DNA of 64,000 bases. It comes from Clytia hemisphaerica. Lineage: Eukaryota > Cnidaria > Hydrozoa > Leptothecata > Clytiidae. This document shows, piece by piece, positions 48,175 to 58,292 of the stretch. The stretch covers positions 529,737 to 593,736 of the forward strand of contig CACVBU010001004.1 in assembly GCA_902728285.1 (NCBI GenBank). The letters run 5' to 3'. The translations under genes were made by a program, and so were the position numbers. Every line of letters begins with the position of its first letter. Position 1 is the first letter of the stretch. The notes under the pieces were generated by a model. The model worked only from the letters and a program-made list of their open reading frames with translations. It did no database searches and was not told the DNA's origin.

Positions 48175-49041
48175 TTAACCCAAAGTTAACAGTACCATAA
48201 CCAAAATGAAACTTACAAATTGGCACAAAATTAATCCAAGTGTCATATATTTAGGCCAAGAACTATAACAGTTTAAAAAGTCTTCCGTGTATAATATAAC
48301 TTCACACGCATCTAAATTACGTCGTCGCATATTATCTTCCAATATTTCTTGTTCATGTTGTGAGATAGTATGTAATCGTGTTATGGTGCTGTATGTCGTT
48401 TTTATGAAGCGAATGTTTGCACTGAAATGGAATAATGTGAGTTCATGTGATTCTCCAGAATCGACTAATCCAATAGTCCCACTTGGTACTCGGAATGTAA
48501 ACCAAGCTCGTTTCCAGTCTTTTCGATTCTGAATCAAAACAAACAAAACGTAGAAATGCCACAAGAGTGCCATGAATGATGTCACAAAAAAGAACCATGC
48601 TAATCCATGAAAAACATCCGATTCCCTAACAGGTTTCGGGATTAAGAAAATCGGTAAAAACGGGAACAGCCATTGAATGAGCAACCCGATAATAGCTTGC
48701 CATGTCGGGGCGCGAGAACTCTCATTCCAAAGTAACATACGTAAACAATCAATGTCTGCTGTATTGATCTCCCAAGCAGTGCGATAACAACGTGTCATAT
48801 AGTTAGCGCGCGTCACAATCCCGCCTGCGAACCGTGAGTCAACCATATGAAATACTGATGTCATGCGCGGTCGCGAGTGAATGCGCTTGTGCCCGATTTT
48901 CTCCTTTGGAAACAAGTATTCTTTTTCATCGTTAGAGTTTGAGAATTCGATTGTTTTAGGAGACGAATCATCGAATGCGACAGTATGGTGGAAGCGAGGA
49001 AACTCCTCGAAAGGAAGTTCTCCTTTTTCAATTTCTGGCAT
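48175..49041 (-). CDS. intronless 288-residue predicted membrane protein, unknown family
   Basis: A single frame from an ATG at 49039-49041 to a stop at 48175, clearly less AT-rich than the flanks. A hydrophilic, charged N-terminus of about 110 residues is followed by three hydrophobic segments at about 114-134 (LLIQWLFPFLPIFLI), 146-170 (GLAWFFFVTSFMALLWHFYV) and 265-287 at the extreme C-terminus. The loop between the second and third contains WKRAWFTFRVPSGTIGLVDS and a helical EQEILEDNMRRRNLD stretch. There is no cleavable signal peptide. The short tail after the last helix suggests an integral endomembrane or plasma-membrane protein. I do not recognise the family and assign no function. 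Confidence 0.7.
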   Translation of the reverse strand: MPEIEKGELPFEEFPRFHHTVAFDDSSPKTIEFSNSNDEKEYLFPKEKIGHKRIHSRPRMTSVFHMVDSRFAGGIVTRANYMTRCYRTAWEINTADIDCLRMLLWNESSRAPTWQAIIGLLIQWLFPFLPIFLIPKPVRESDVFHGLAWFFFVTSFMALLWHFYVLFVLIQNRKDWKRAWFTFRVPSGTIGLVDSGESHELTLFHFSANIRFIKTTYSTITRLHTISQHEQEILEDNMRRRNLDACEVILYTEDFLNCYSSWPKYMTLGLILCQFVSFILVMVLLTLG

Positions 49042-49044
49042 TAT

Positions 49045-49338
49045 GCAAGGTTGTTTTTTCTCTTATACTTCTAAAAGGAGGGAAAAAGGAAAGATTAAAA
49101 AGTTAATAAGTGCAAATGACAAATAGATAATAAAACTGTTTTCATTGATAATCTTATAAGAATTTATCATCCGTACAAAAAATTTCTTTATTAAAAGTCA
49201 CCTGGAAATATACTCTGATTTCAACAAAAACGTCACTGAGGTTGATGTACCACTATGCACGTGGTATTATTTCAAAATCTCAAACTCCTGAAATCTTAAT
49301 CCAGTCCCCAATCCTCGGTTTTAGCCAACTATTTATTC
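49045..49338. other. 5' flank of the 288-residue gene
   Basis: No regulatory motif or repeat recognised. Confidence 0.4.
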
Positions 49339-49793
49339 AACCCTTTAAGTACCACGTTCATTTTTTTTTTCTAAGTTAAAAAAAAATCGCTATTTCAAAC
49401 TTTAAAGGCTTATATCTCTGGATATAGAAGGAGATGGAAGCTTGTTCATACCTCTTTCTGCTGTGCGGACCTGACTGAATGATAAAAAGGTGCCCAGTAG
49501 TAAAACTTCAAACTAATTTGCTAGAGGATAGAACCAAGTAAAGCAGGGCCGATTTTGGAGGTTCTTGAATCACTCGTTGACCAAAAATGGTCAAAATCTT
49601 AAAAATTTTTGTCAAATTTTAGCATTTTTTTTTGACTTTTTGGCTTAAAATCTCACTGGAAAGACTCACTTTTGATTTTATTTTTGCTTGACCATGAAAC
49701 CAAATCCAATTTCTAACACAAATTGGGCATTATGGGCTTCACCCTTCTTTATAGCCCATGTCTAGCATACTCGTCATTGGTACTTAAAAGGTT
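49339..49793. mobile_element. possible TIR element (AACCCTTTAAGTACCA ends)
   Basis: Left AACCCTTTAAGTACCACG, and the right end in reverse AACCTTTTAAGTACCAATGA. A terminal match of about 15 bases over 455 bp is modest, so this is tentative. A related-looking end, TTTAACCCTTTAACGTGCCG, is present in reverse near 50426-50445. Confidence 0.45.
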
Positions 49794-49799
49794 AAAATC

Positions 49800-51827
49800 A
49801 ATCCTGAAGTATCTCAAATATGACTAGCCTGAAAAGTATAAAACACACAAACCAGACGTGATGAAATTTTAATCCATCAAACCGACCTAATCCTTCCACA
49901 ACGAGAGATTATTTTCATTCCTCAAAAAGGAGGAGTTATTTGTTTATATGCAACGTCTAACAGTGAGTGAAATAAAAACACATCGCGAGAGGATATACTA
50001 TCCAATTTTTAGCCTATCAGCTAACGAGCTAACAAACATATTTTGTCACAAATTCTCCTATCAAACCCAGTACCAACCTCGCTCCCTGCGTATTTTCGGC
50101 TTTTTTATGCTTACTGATCACGCCAGATAATACCATGCCATTTTTTACTTTTCGAATGCAAAAGATTAGGCAATTAAAAAACAAAATATCAACGAATTGT
50201 TTTGAGAGAGGGGCATCGCATTAGCCAACATTAAGGTATTCTATGGTGTCCATCAGTAAAATAATTAAAACCTGGGATACACGAGGCTAGGTTATCTAGT
50301 TCAAAATAGAACTTACAATAAACTTCAAAAAAACCTCTGGCAAATAGGTCTAGATCTCTCTTGTTGGCAAATGCCGACACCGGCAAAGAAATCGAAAATT
50401 CTCTTGTCAGCATATGCCGAAAGCGGCACGTTAAAGGGTTAAATGTAACCGAATAAATACAATCATCTTAGAAATTTACCGTCATTCACCCCCGTTGATA
50501 TAAACTGAAAGTCTATCTCTATTCTTTTTGCAATATGAAATATCTCCAAGATTTTACTATCTTTGCTTCTTAGAACTTAGTAGTATCGTGGTGAAAAAAA
50601 AATCAAAATTCAAACATTACTAGAATCGAAAAATAAAATTATGATTCCAATATGAGCAGCTATATTGTCCCGTCTTTTGTTTTATAATGCTGGAACACGA
50701 ATTTATATATGTGCCGACATTTAGAAATAAAATAGAATTTAAATACCTCATTAGAAGAATATTCTGTAGTAAAAAGAGATTAACGAAAACTTACCAATTG
50801 ACTTTCAGACGTTTGTCATGATCGTGTTAAACGACTAGTAAAGTTTATCTAATCATTTTATTAACTAGGAAAGAAAAACATAAGAATTGTCAGCAGTTCA
50901 AGAAGCTTGTAATTAAGGTTGGCGTTCGTCAATGAAAACAGAGCAGAATAGTAGCAATAGTTGGCCCTTTGATAAACCGAAGCAGCCGATCCCCAAAAAC
51001 AAATACATTTAACCACGACCGATAATGTAAGACCCTTCAATAACTGATAAATATGACAGTTTATTTGTCTTTCTGTAGGACCTTGAGTGGGAACTGTCAA
51101 ACATTACATACTTACAAGTACAAAGCATACAAAATTATACATTTTTGAAATATAAGAAAAAAAGCTTCAAGATGACATTTTTGTCAACTGTCAATTAGAA
51201 ACAGATCCTCAACTTCTTTAAACCTACCAAGGAAGATATATCTTTCTTTTTTTTCAAAAATGTCTTTCATTTAACTGATGAGATTGCTGACAAATCCCTG
51301 GCTGAAATACATTTTTTTTTTTTTGACCATGGAAAATATTATTTTCAGTTAGTTTGGCTCAAAAAGCTTTAATAAACAAGAAGACAATCTTTATTGGTTG
51401 TCGGCACGCTTCTTTCAACTATCCGTGTTTTCACCCTAGACTCTTTTTGCGTACCGACTGAGCCAATAATAAAAAACGTTTCTACAAACCAAACCATTTT
51501 AAAGAGCCTCCTTTTCCACCACTTTCTTAACCCGTTCTTCAAACACATAAGTCCTTTACTTAACTACCAGCAATCAGATACAACCTCTTGACCACAATTT
51601 CTACGAAAAAAATCATTGAATAAAAATATGACAAAAATTATTTCATTGATAACACCTCCTTTTCATATTTGTCTCGCTTACTCGACGAGAAAATGATTTG
51701 TTTCTTATGAAAATTTGGTTGTTTAAGTAAACATAATGCTATACACTTAATTAATAACTATTTTTTTATAAGAACAAACCTCGAAAAATATCGAGTAAAC
51801 TCTAGAATTTATAAAAGTTCGGATACA
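49800..51827. other. gene-free region
   Basis: A short two-unit repeat (TCTTGTTGGCAAATGCCGAC then TCTTGTCAGCATATGCCGAA) lies at 50358-50429. No exon supported. Confidence 0.35.
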
Positions 51828-51829
51828 TA

Positions 51830-52120
51830 CTCTCGGGTACTTAATAGCCGCCCCCCCCCCCCGGTTAATTAATTTTTCGAAAATTTTCCACCCAGGACAT
51901 TCTTATTCCAAAAACCCCCCCCCCCCGCTTATTAATTTTTGGGAAAATGTTTTTGAAAGTTCCCTTTTTTGTCCTAATTCAGCTGTATTAGCCTCCTTTT
52001 CAAAAATTTTCCACCCAGGACATTTTTATTCCAACCCCCCCGCTTATTAAGTTTTGAGATTTTTTCCAACCCCCCGCTTATTCCAACCCCCCCCCCCCCG
52101 GCTATTAGGTACCCGAGAGT
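51830..52120. mobile_element. CTCTCGGGTAC family TIR element with C-runs, copy 1
   Basis: Left CTCTCGGGTACTTAATAGCC, and the right end in reverse CTCTCGGGTACCTAATAGCC, with TA at 51828-51829 and 52121-52122. Inside are three or four repeats of TTCCAACCCCCCCGCTTATT-like and TTCCACCCAGGACATT words with long C-runs. A second copy lies at 55923-56305 on the other side of the glycerate kinase gene. Confidence 0.75.
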
Positions 52121-52492
52121 AGAAGTCTAAATTGAAAACTAATGTAAAAAGGATTTTGACTTGAAAATAAGTTTGGTCCTAAGAACAATTCAAAAAAGGT
52201 AAAAAAAAAAATCAAGAACTCATTCTCCAAGAAAACTAATTTCAAGCTTTTTTAAATCAGATATTGTTATCATAAACAAATTTCTTATAAAAAACTTTTC
52301 ATGGCGTCGCTGTTTTGGATGACAGTTGACTGTGTTTACATAAAATGTCCTGTGCGAAAAGAAATCGTTAAATCCTTATCTAAATAAAACAAATCGGAAT
52401 AAAATGACGAAAGATATATAATATCTGTTTTTATCAAAAGTATAGCCAAAAATCAGAGACGGGGTAGTCTGGACCGGTACAGACTTTTCCCC

Positions 52493-52636
52493 CAGGGCCG
52501 GCGAATCAATTTTGAAAGTGGAGGGGCCAAATAGTAAGTGTCTAAGGAGGCGCCACCATGGTTGGTTGGTTTTTTTTCTTATCAAAAAAGTGGGGGGGGG
52601 CATGGCCCCCCCGGCCCCCCGGTTTCGCCGGCCCTG
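52493..52636. mobile_element. short hAT-like element (CAGGGCCGGCG ends)
   Basis: Left CAGGGCCGGCGAAT, and the right end in reverse CAGGGCCGGCGAAACC. CAGGG-type ends suggest a hAT-group non-autonomous element, but I see no clean 8-base target duplication, so the class is tentative. 144 bp, rich in G and C runs. Confidence 0.55.
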
Positions 52637-52974
52637 TCCCCCGTTTGACAAGGCTCAAATGAGAGAAAAATTATAGATCTTTTTTAACAGGCAAAAAAAG
52701 ACCGATCAAAGCGATGGAAAGATGGAATGAACAAAAAATCACACAATAGAATCTATTACAATTTTTTGTGTAAAATTCTCCCTATCCTACAGTCTACCAA
52801 AAAAGTTAGGTACTAATTTTATACCAGGCGAAGGACAGGTTGGACGGACCCTTCATTTAACTATCTGTGTTGCTATATAACAAAGGCAAGAGCCTACTGA
52901 ATTCGTAACCATGAATAATTTGAATTGAAATAAGATGACTATTTCGGTTTTAGGATACACGAGATAACATCGAT

Positions 52975-53340
52975 TCACAGAAACTGGTGAAAGAAGTTTT
53001 GATTTCGCAAAAAAATATTGTTTTAAAAATCCAACATGTAACCCAGTTTAAAAATTGCAGTGGATATAGATCTGAATAGACGCTCCAAAGCAAACAAAGT
53101 CAATTTGTGGGCAATATTTACACGGTTGGCGTATAAGAATGAGTTGTGAAAAAAAATTGGGATAAAGGCTTGAATTTCGCAGGAAAATATCAAAATCTAA
53201 AAAAATTAACTTTAAAAATCATAACCATCCAGATGGAGTAAAATATAGATCTACATTAAATTGGATATCGATCTGAATCAAGCAAATTCAGTTCGTGGGC
53301 AAAATTTACGTTTGGTGTATAAGAATGACTTGTATATCCA
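52975..53340. repeat. tandem duplication of the glycerate kinase 3' end
   Basis: Two diverged copies spaced about 188-200 bp apart. GTGGGCAATATTTAC at 53107 and GTGGGCAAAATTTAC at 53295 are each followed by a GGCGTATAAGAATGAGTTGT / GGTGTATAAGAATGACTTGT word, and each is preceded by a GATATAGATCTGAAT-like word. The right copy contains the last codons and stop of the kinase gene; the left copy is the decayed duplicate. Confidence 0.65.
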
Positions 53341-55291
53341 TCACATTAGTTCCTGTAAGACCAGGTTGCAATAAATATTGTTTCAAAAACTTATTAGAGT
53401 TAAAGAAATCGTAGGAGCCACAATCATCTAAATAACGATTCACTGTATCCAATTTATCTACACAATGGTTCACTAGATTCACATCAATCCATGCCCCAGC
53501 AGCATCTGTGGGTCCATCCTGGCCGTCGGTTCCAGCACTGAGAAAGGTCACCTTAGATAAGTCCAGTGAACTAGAACTTTGTAAAAGGTTTTTAAGGGCG
53601 GATAAAACGAGATGCTGATTCCGCCCACCACGCCCTTGACCATTCACCCGAACTGTAGTTTCACCACCAAAAATCAAACATAAATTTCCCCGATGGTTTT
53701 GAAGTATATGTTTTAGGTTAATAATTACATGATCCTCAATATCAAGTTGTTTCAAAGTATTACTTATATTTTCTTGTTGATTTTGTAGGACATTTAAAGC
53801 AAGCTCTGCCATGTACTTTCCTACTTGACTAGCATCTCCCTGGATGGTCGAGGATAAAATCAATGTTTCAAAACCATACTCTTGAGCAGCCGATGCAGCA
53901 GCTTGCAGGGCTATATCGTTGTTTCCAATAATGGTGTTTAGACATTTTGTTTCGATAATCTCCTTGTTATTAAGGTTAGATTCGAGTCTTGAAAATATAC
54001 ATTTAATTTTATCAGGGATCTTGTGATCAATGTTAAGATCTTTCAGTATCTTCAAACAATCTTCACCAGTCGATGGATCAAAGACAGTTGGTGCAGATGC
54101 AATCAAATCTAATGGGTCACCAACGATGTCTGATATTATTAAGGAGATAATATTACATGATGGAGATAAAATAGCTAATTTACCTCCTTTAAGTTGTGAT
54201 AGATGTTTTCTTATAGTATTCAATTGATTGATATTTCCACCAGCGCTAGCCACGAGTTTGATGATTTCCAATTTTTGGGAAAGCGTCATTCCTTCCAAAG
54301 CTGCTGGTAGCAGTGCGGATCCGCCCCCAGATATGAGGACTAGTAAAATATCATCTGGCGATAACCGAGTCACCAAATTACGTATCTCCATCGCGGCGTT
54401 TTGGGCATCTTGATCTGGTAGGTTGTCTTTAGCACCCTCCATTATAGTGTACTTTGAGTGAAATTTTACATTCTCGCGTCTCTTTATTGTACCGATTGGA
54501 ACACTTAATACAGTTTTGTTCACGTGATCATTTAGAATGTCTGACACACCCAGGGCCATACCTTAAAAAGTTAAAGAGAGACTGGATGAAAAACAGCAAG
54601 ACGTCAAGAAGAGTCAACGTGTTCCTTTGTAAGTACAATTATTTTTTCGTCATAGCAATATATAATAAATTGCCCAACTGTCCATTTTGAATTCTTTTAA
54701 AGGAAATATTCCAAAATAATGTCTAAATTAAATTGACGACTTTGCTGAAAAATTTTATTTCCACTATTTTAGGATATTGATTTTGAAAATAACCCAAAAT
54801 ACAGCAGAGACTCGCTTAAAAGATCGTCAACTCTTAAGGGTATATCCTCTTTGGAAAAGATATCCAACCCATGGGCATTCACTTGAATGGAAAATAAAAA
54901 TCATTTACCCATTGGATGTGTGGGAGTAAAAGTTTTTCTAGAAAAGCATGGCGTTCTAACATTTGACGCTGCAGAGTTTTTTTTCGAATCAGCAACGCAG
55001 CGACTTCGAAAACATTCGAACGTAATAATGAATCAACCTCGATAAAATTGACGGAGGCGAGTGTTTGCAAGGCGTTCAAATTTAGAACACCATGAAAAAA
55101 GTAGAACCAAAGGTAAACCTACCATAGACAGCTTTCCCAAATCCAATGACATGAACGTTCTTATTCAGCAAGTAACTTCTATCCTTGATGGTCATCAGAT
55201 TGCCATTTCGTTGAAGCGCGTTCTTTACCAAATTTTCCGGTCTGATCGAATCCAATGCAGCAGTAAAAATCAATTGTAATGCTTTGTTCAT
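53306..55291 (-). CDS. GLYCTK: D-glycerate kinase (GLYCTK/MOFRL family)
   Basis: Two exons: 55291-55123 (ATG to TATG|GTAGGT, phase 1) and 54561-53306 (after TTTTTAAG|GTATGG), with a 560-base intron. The spliced product is 474 residues, against roughly 520 in vertebrates. It phosphorylates D-glycerate in serine and fructose breakdown. Visible hallmarks are NVHVIGFGKAVYG at residues 45-57, LVLISGGGSALLPA (about 130-143), LNTIRKHLSQLKGGKLA (170-186), SDIVGDPLDLIASAPT (200-215), and the MOFRL-domain signatures GGETTVRVNGQGRGGRNQ (355-372), SAGTDGQDGPTDAAGA (398-413) and TGTNVMD (459-465). Joining the exons restores the family's FGKAV-x-GMA sequence across the junction, which confirms the splice. 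No obvious mitochondrial presequence. Two related transposons flank the gene. Confidence 0.95.
54879..55079 (-). other. open frame inside the glycerate kinase intron
   Basis: A 66-codon minus-strand frame lies wholly in the GLYCTK intron, less AT-rich than the rest of that intron, and ends near a donor-like TGG|GTAAAT. It contains NFIEVDSLLRSNVFEVAALL. Its phase does not fit either GLYCTK exon, so it is not a skipped coding exon of that protein. It could be an untranslated alternative first exon or chance. Confidence 0.2.
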
Positions 55292-55922
55292 GTTTTTTAA
55301 AAGTTATTTTTTCTATAAGTAGAAGAATAAATAGAATGAATGGAGAATTATAGTAGTGTGGAAAACTTATCAAATTAAACTTTAAAGAATAAAAAAACTC
55401 GCATCAAGTCAGGTTTCAAAACAAAGATAATATATAAAAAGCAGAAGAGATTTAGAGGAATTTTCACAAATGAAAGTCGTTTATGAAGTGTTTTGTAAAG
55501 ATTTTTCCCTAGAAAAATATTCTTAAACATTTTTATTGCAAAAACCAATTTAAAAGAGTGGCAATGTTTAGCAGCAGAAAAATAACTAATCTTTGTTTCA
55601 TACTAGGTTTTTCTCTGTCATCAGTGATATAGTACAAACTACAATAAAAATAAATACAATGTAAAATTATTTTGATAAAAAAGTACGTGCGAGGGATATA
55701 TAATCGAGAGGGATCTAAATTGTTTTTATATAAACTCTGGAATATTCAAAAAAATATTTACTTTCACTAAAATATTTAACTGAGAACATATTCTCATTTA
55801 AGAACATGCATGCAAAAATATTTTAGAATATCCAAATAGTTGCATACACTTTTCTCAAGATTGATTTTAAAGCATTGCACGTCTCGTTTACAATCAGAAT
55901 CGTCTAATATCAAATCTACCTA

Positions 55923-56305
55923 CTCTCGGGTACCTAATAGCCGGGGGTTTGGAATAAGTAGGGTGTTGGTAGCCTATACTAGACGTAACCCGCGTTTTTT
56001 CTACGCAATTAACGTCTATTTCACTTTGCGACTTTTTCTAATGTTTTGAGCCTGGGTTTTCGGGCTCTAAACATTCAATTTTTTGACGTCACTTTTAACT
56101 TTCGAAGCTCCTACAGTAGAAAAAAAAATCTAATTTGCGTTCAAAGCACTTGAAAGGCTTCTATTTTTTGAAAATCGTCAAAGTGGAACTCACTAGGGGG
56201 TTGGAAAAAATCTCAAAACTTAATAAGCGGGGGGGGGGGGGTTGGAATAAGAATGTCCTGGGTGAAAAATTAATTAGCGCCCCCCGGCTATTAGGTACCC
56301 GACAG
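55923..56305. mobile_element. CTCTCGGGTAC family TIR element with G-runs, copy 2
   Basis: Left CTCTCGGGTACCTAATAGCC, and the right end in reverse CTGTCGGGTACCTAATAGCC, with TA at 55921-55922 and 56306-56307. The right part repeats the C-run motif in the opposite orientation (AATAAGCGGG.., a run of about 14 G at 56230-56243, TTGGAATAAGAATGTCCTGG). The middle (55970-56190) is unlike copy 1, so the family varies internally. Confidence 0.75.
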
Positions 56306-56624
56306 TAGAGGTCAAAGACGGCAGTTTTCAATTTTAAAACAAAAGAACATTGTCGTCAAAAATACTTAAACACGAGGGCCGAATTCACTGGAGAAGAGTG
56401 TATTCTTGAAATACTTTGTGAAACCGAAATCTGTTTGAGACTACTCAACGAATCCATATCTCAGCCTGGTGAAGCGTTCAATATTTGTATGGTTAATTAT
56501 CTGCCTTAAAAAATCCTGTTTTAGGAGATTGCCATCAGCTATCAGCTAAACTTCCAAAAATAAAAAGGTTACACTATAAAATTTGTGTTGAATAATTAAA
56601 TCAATCTATACAATTTATCACTTA

Positions 56625-57630
56625 AAGTCTGTCCAAATATAATTGGCATTGGAAACAAGAATGCCTGTAACTTTTGATAGTCAAATATAATTATGGAAAT
56701 TTTTTTCTTGTTTCAGAGAATCAAAAGTGCTATATTTGAATGTATTTTTGGTTGAAAAATTCGCGATTTTTATCGGTCAAATTTGCGATTGTAAAAATTG
56801 AGCTTATTTTCTACTTATGCTATAACTTTTATTTTTACACCAGTGGTAGTTCAACCTTAGGTTAAGAAGTTTGTTAAATTAAGGCAAACAAAAAAGTCTT
56901 TCAGAAGATATGGGACCCGAAATACCCCTTGGTAGCACTTTTCTGTGAAATATCAAATCTCCAACTTATTACTAAAAACGGGGGTAGTGATATGATTTAT
57001 AAAACAGTTTTTCGATCATAACACATTTTACGATCTCTTTAATGATCTCATAACCAAACTGTGTTTAGTGTTTTGGGAATTAGCTAAGTTCTTTAATGAC
57101 TTAAAAATAACAAAGGCAATATAAATTCATGCTTATCTTTTCAATAAAAACAATTATACTGTGATTTCACTTCGTTTCGAAATAATCAATGATACCAATA
57201 ATACCAATGTACCAACACTTAACATTTTCCAACTTTTAATTGCACTGTTCAAAAAAGATAACATAACCCCCGTTTTTAGTAATAAGTTGGAGATTTGATA
57301 TTTCACAGAAAAGTGCTACCGAGGGGTATTTCGGGTAGCATATCTTCCGAAGGACCTTTCTGTTTGCCTTGAAATTTAACAAACTTCTTAACCAAAGGTT
57401 GAACTACCACTGGTGTAAAAATGAACGTTATAGGATAAGTAGAAAAAAAGCTCAATTTTTGCAATCGCAAATTTAACTAATAAAATTCGCGAAATTTTCT
57501 ACCAAAAATACATTCAAATATAGCACTTTTGACTCTCTAAAACAAGCAAAAAAAATTTCCATAATTATATTTGATTATAAAAAGTTACAGGCCTTCTTGT
57601 TTCCACTGCCAATTATATCTGGACAGACTT
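56625..57630. mobile_element. 1006-bp foldback element with arms of about 360 bp
   Basis: Left arm 56625-56985 and right arm 57266-57630 are near-complete reverse complements: AAGTCTGTCCAAATATAATT at the left end and AAGTCTGTCCAGATATAATT in reverse at the right, ending inward at TACTAAAAACGGGGGT. TA flanks both sides (56623-56624 and 57631-57632). The loop of about 280 bases has no coding frame. It sits between glycerate kinase and COQ10. Confidence 0.9.
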
Positions 57631-57984
57631 TAGTTCCATTTTCATTTTGTAATCTCGACACGAATCGATTGTAGTATACTGCTTCTTCAGTTTCAAAAGT
57701 CTTTACTTTTCATTTTAAAAATTTCGTCTATATTCAATTCAATTCTACCAATAATCCAATTTTCGTCAACTGCTTCCGTCGATGATCTACAACAAACAAA
57801 CAAAAAAATTACACATTCTTAGTATCTACTTTATCAACTTATGAATACCTTTTATAAAGAATAACATTGTATATTTTCAAAACAACAGTATCAGGTTAGA
57901 GCTTAGTAGTTAGAGTTTTTGCTGTTGAGTCACTTAAAAATAAATATAAAGCGATCTCTCAAACTCTCAAACCCTCTCATGTCG

Positions 57985-58061
57985 GGGTTTTAATTAGCCA
58001 CTTTCCCCGGCCAAAATTTCAAATTCGTCAATTTCCCCCAACATTTTTTCCCCCGATAAGG
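57985..58061. mobile_element. decayed relative of the CCTTATCGGGG hairpin element
   Basis: The right end GGGGGAAAAAATGTTGGGGG (read in reverse) and CCTTATCGGGG before TA (58062-58063) match the element at 14070-14191, along with a GACGAATTTGAAATTTTGGC-like interior (reverse). The left end is not recognisable. Confidence 0.45.
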
Positions 58062-58292
58062 TATGGTTTTACGTCTAGGTTTAGAAGCACAGAATTAACC
58101 TCATTAACTGTAGTCTTATGAATTATAATTGTTTTCATCTCAATGAATTCTCCACCATTGAGTATGACTTAAAGCGTATATTAAATATGTTTACTGAAGC
58201 TTGTCTACATTTTGCCAGAGCTTTATAGAATATTAGGAAGAAGATTGAGATTTATACTCCCGATAATATCTAATATAATAAAGAAAAACTGA

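Noticed and set aside
52376..52651. Minus-strand frame with GRRNRGAGGAMPPPTF
   Set aside because: Composed of the GC-run hAT-like element at 52493-52636.
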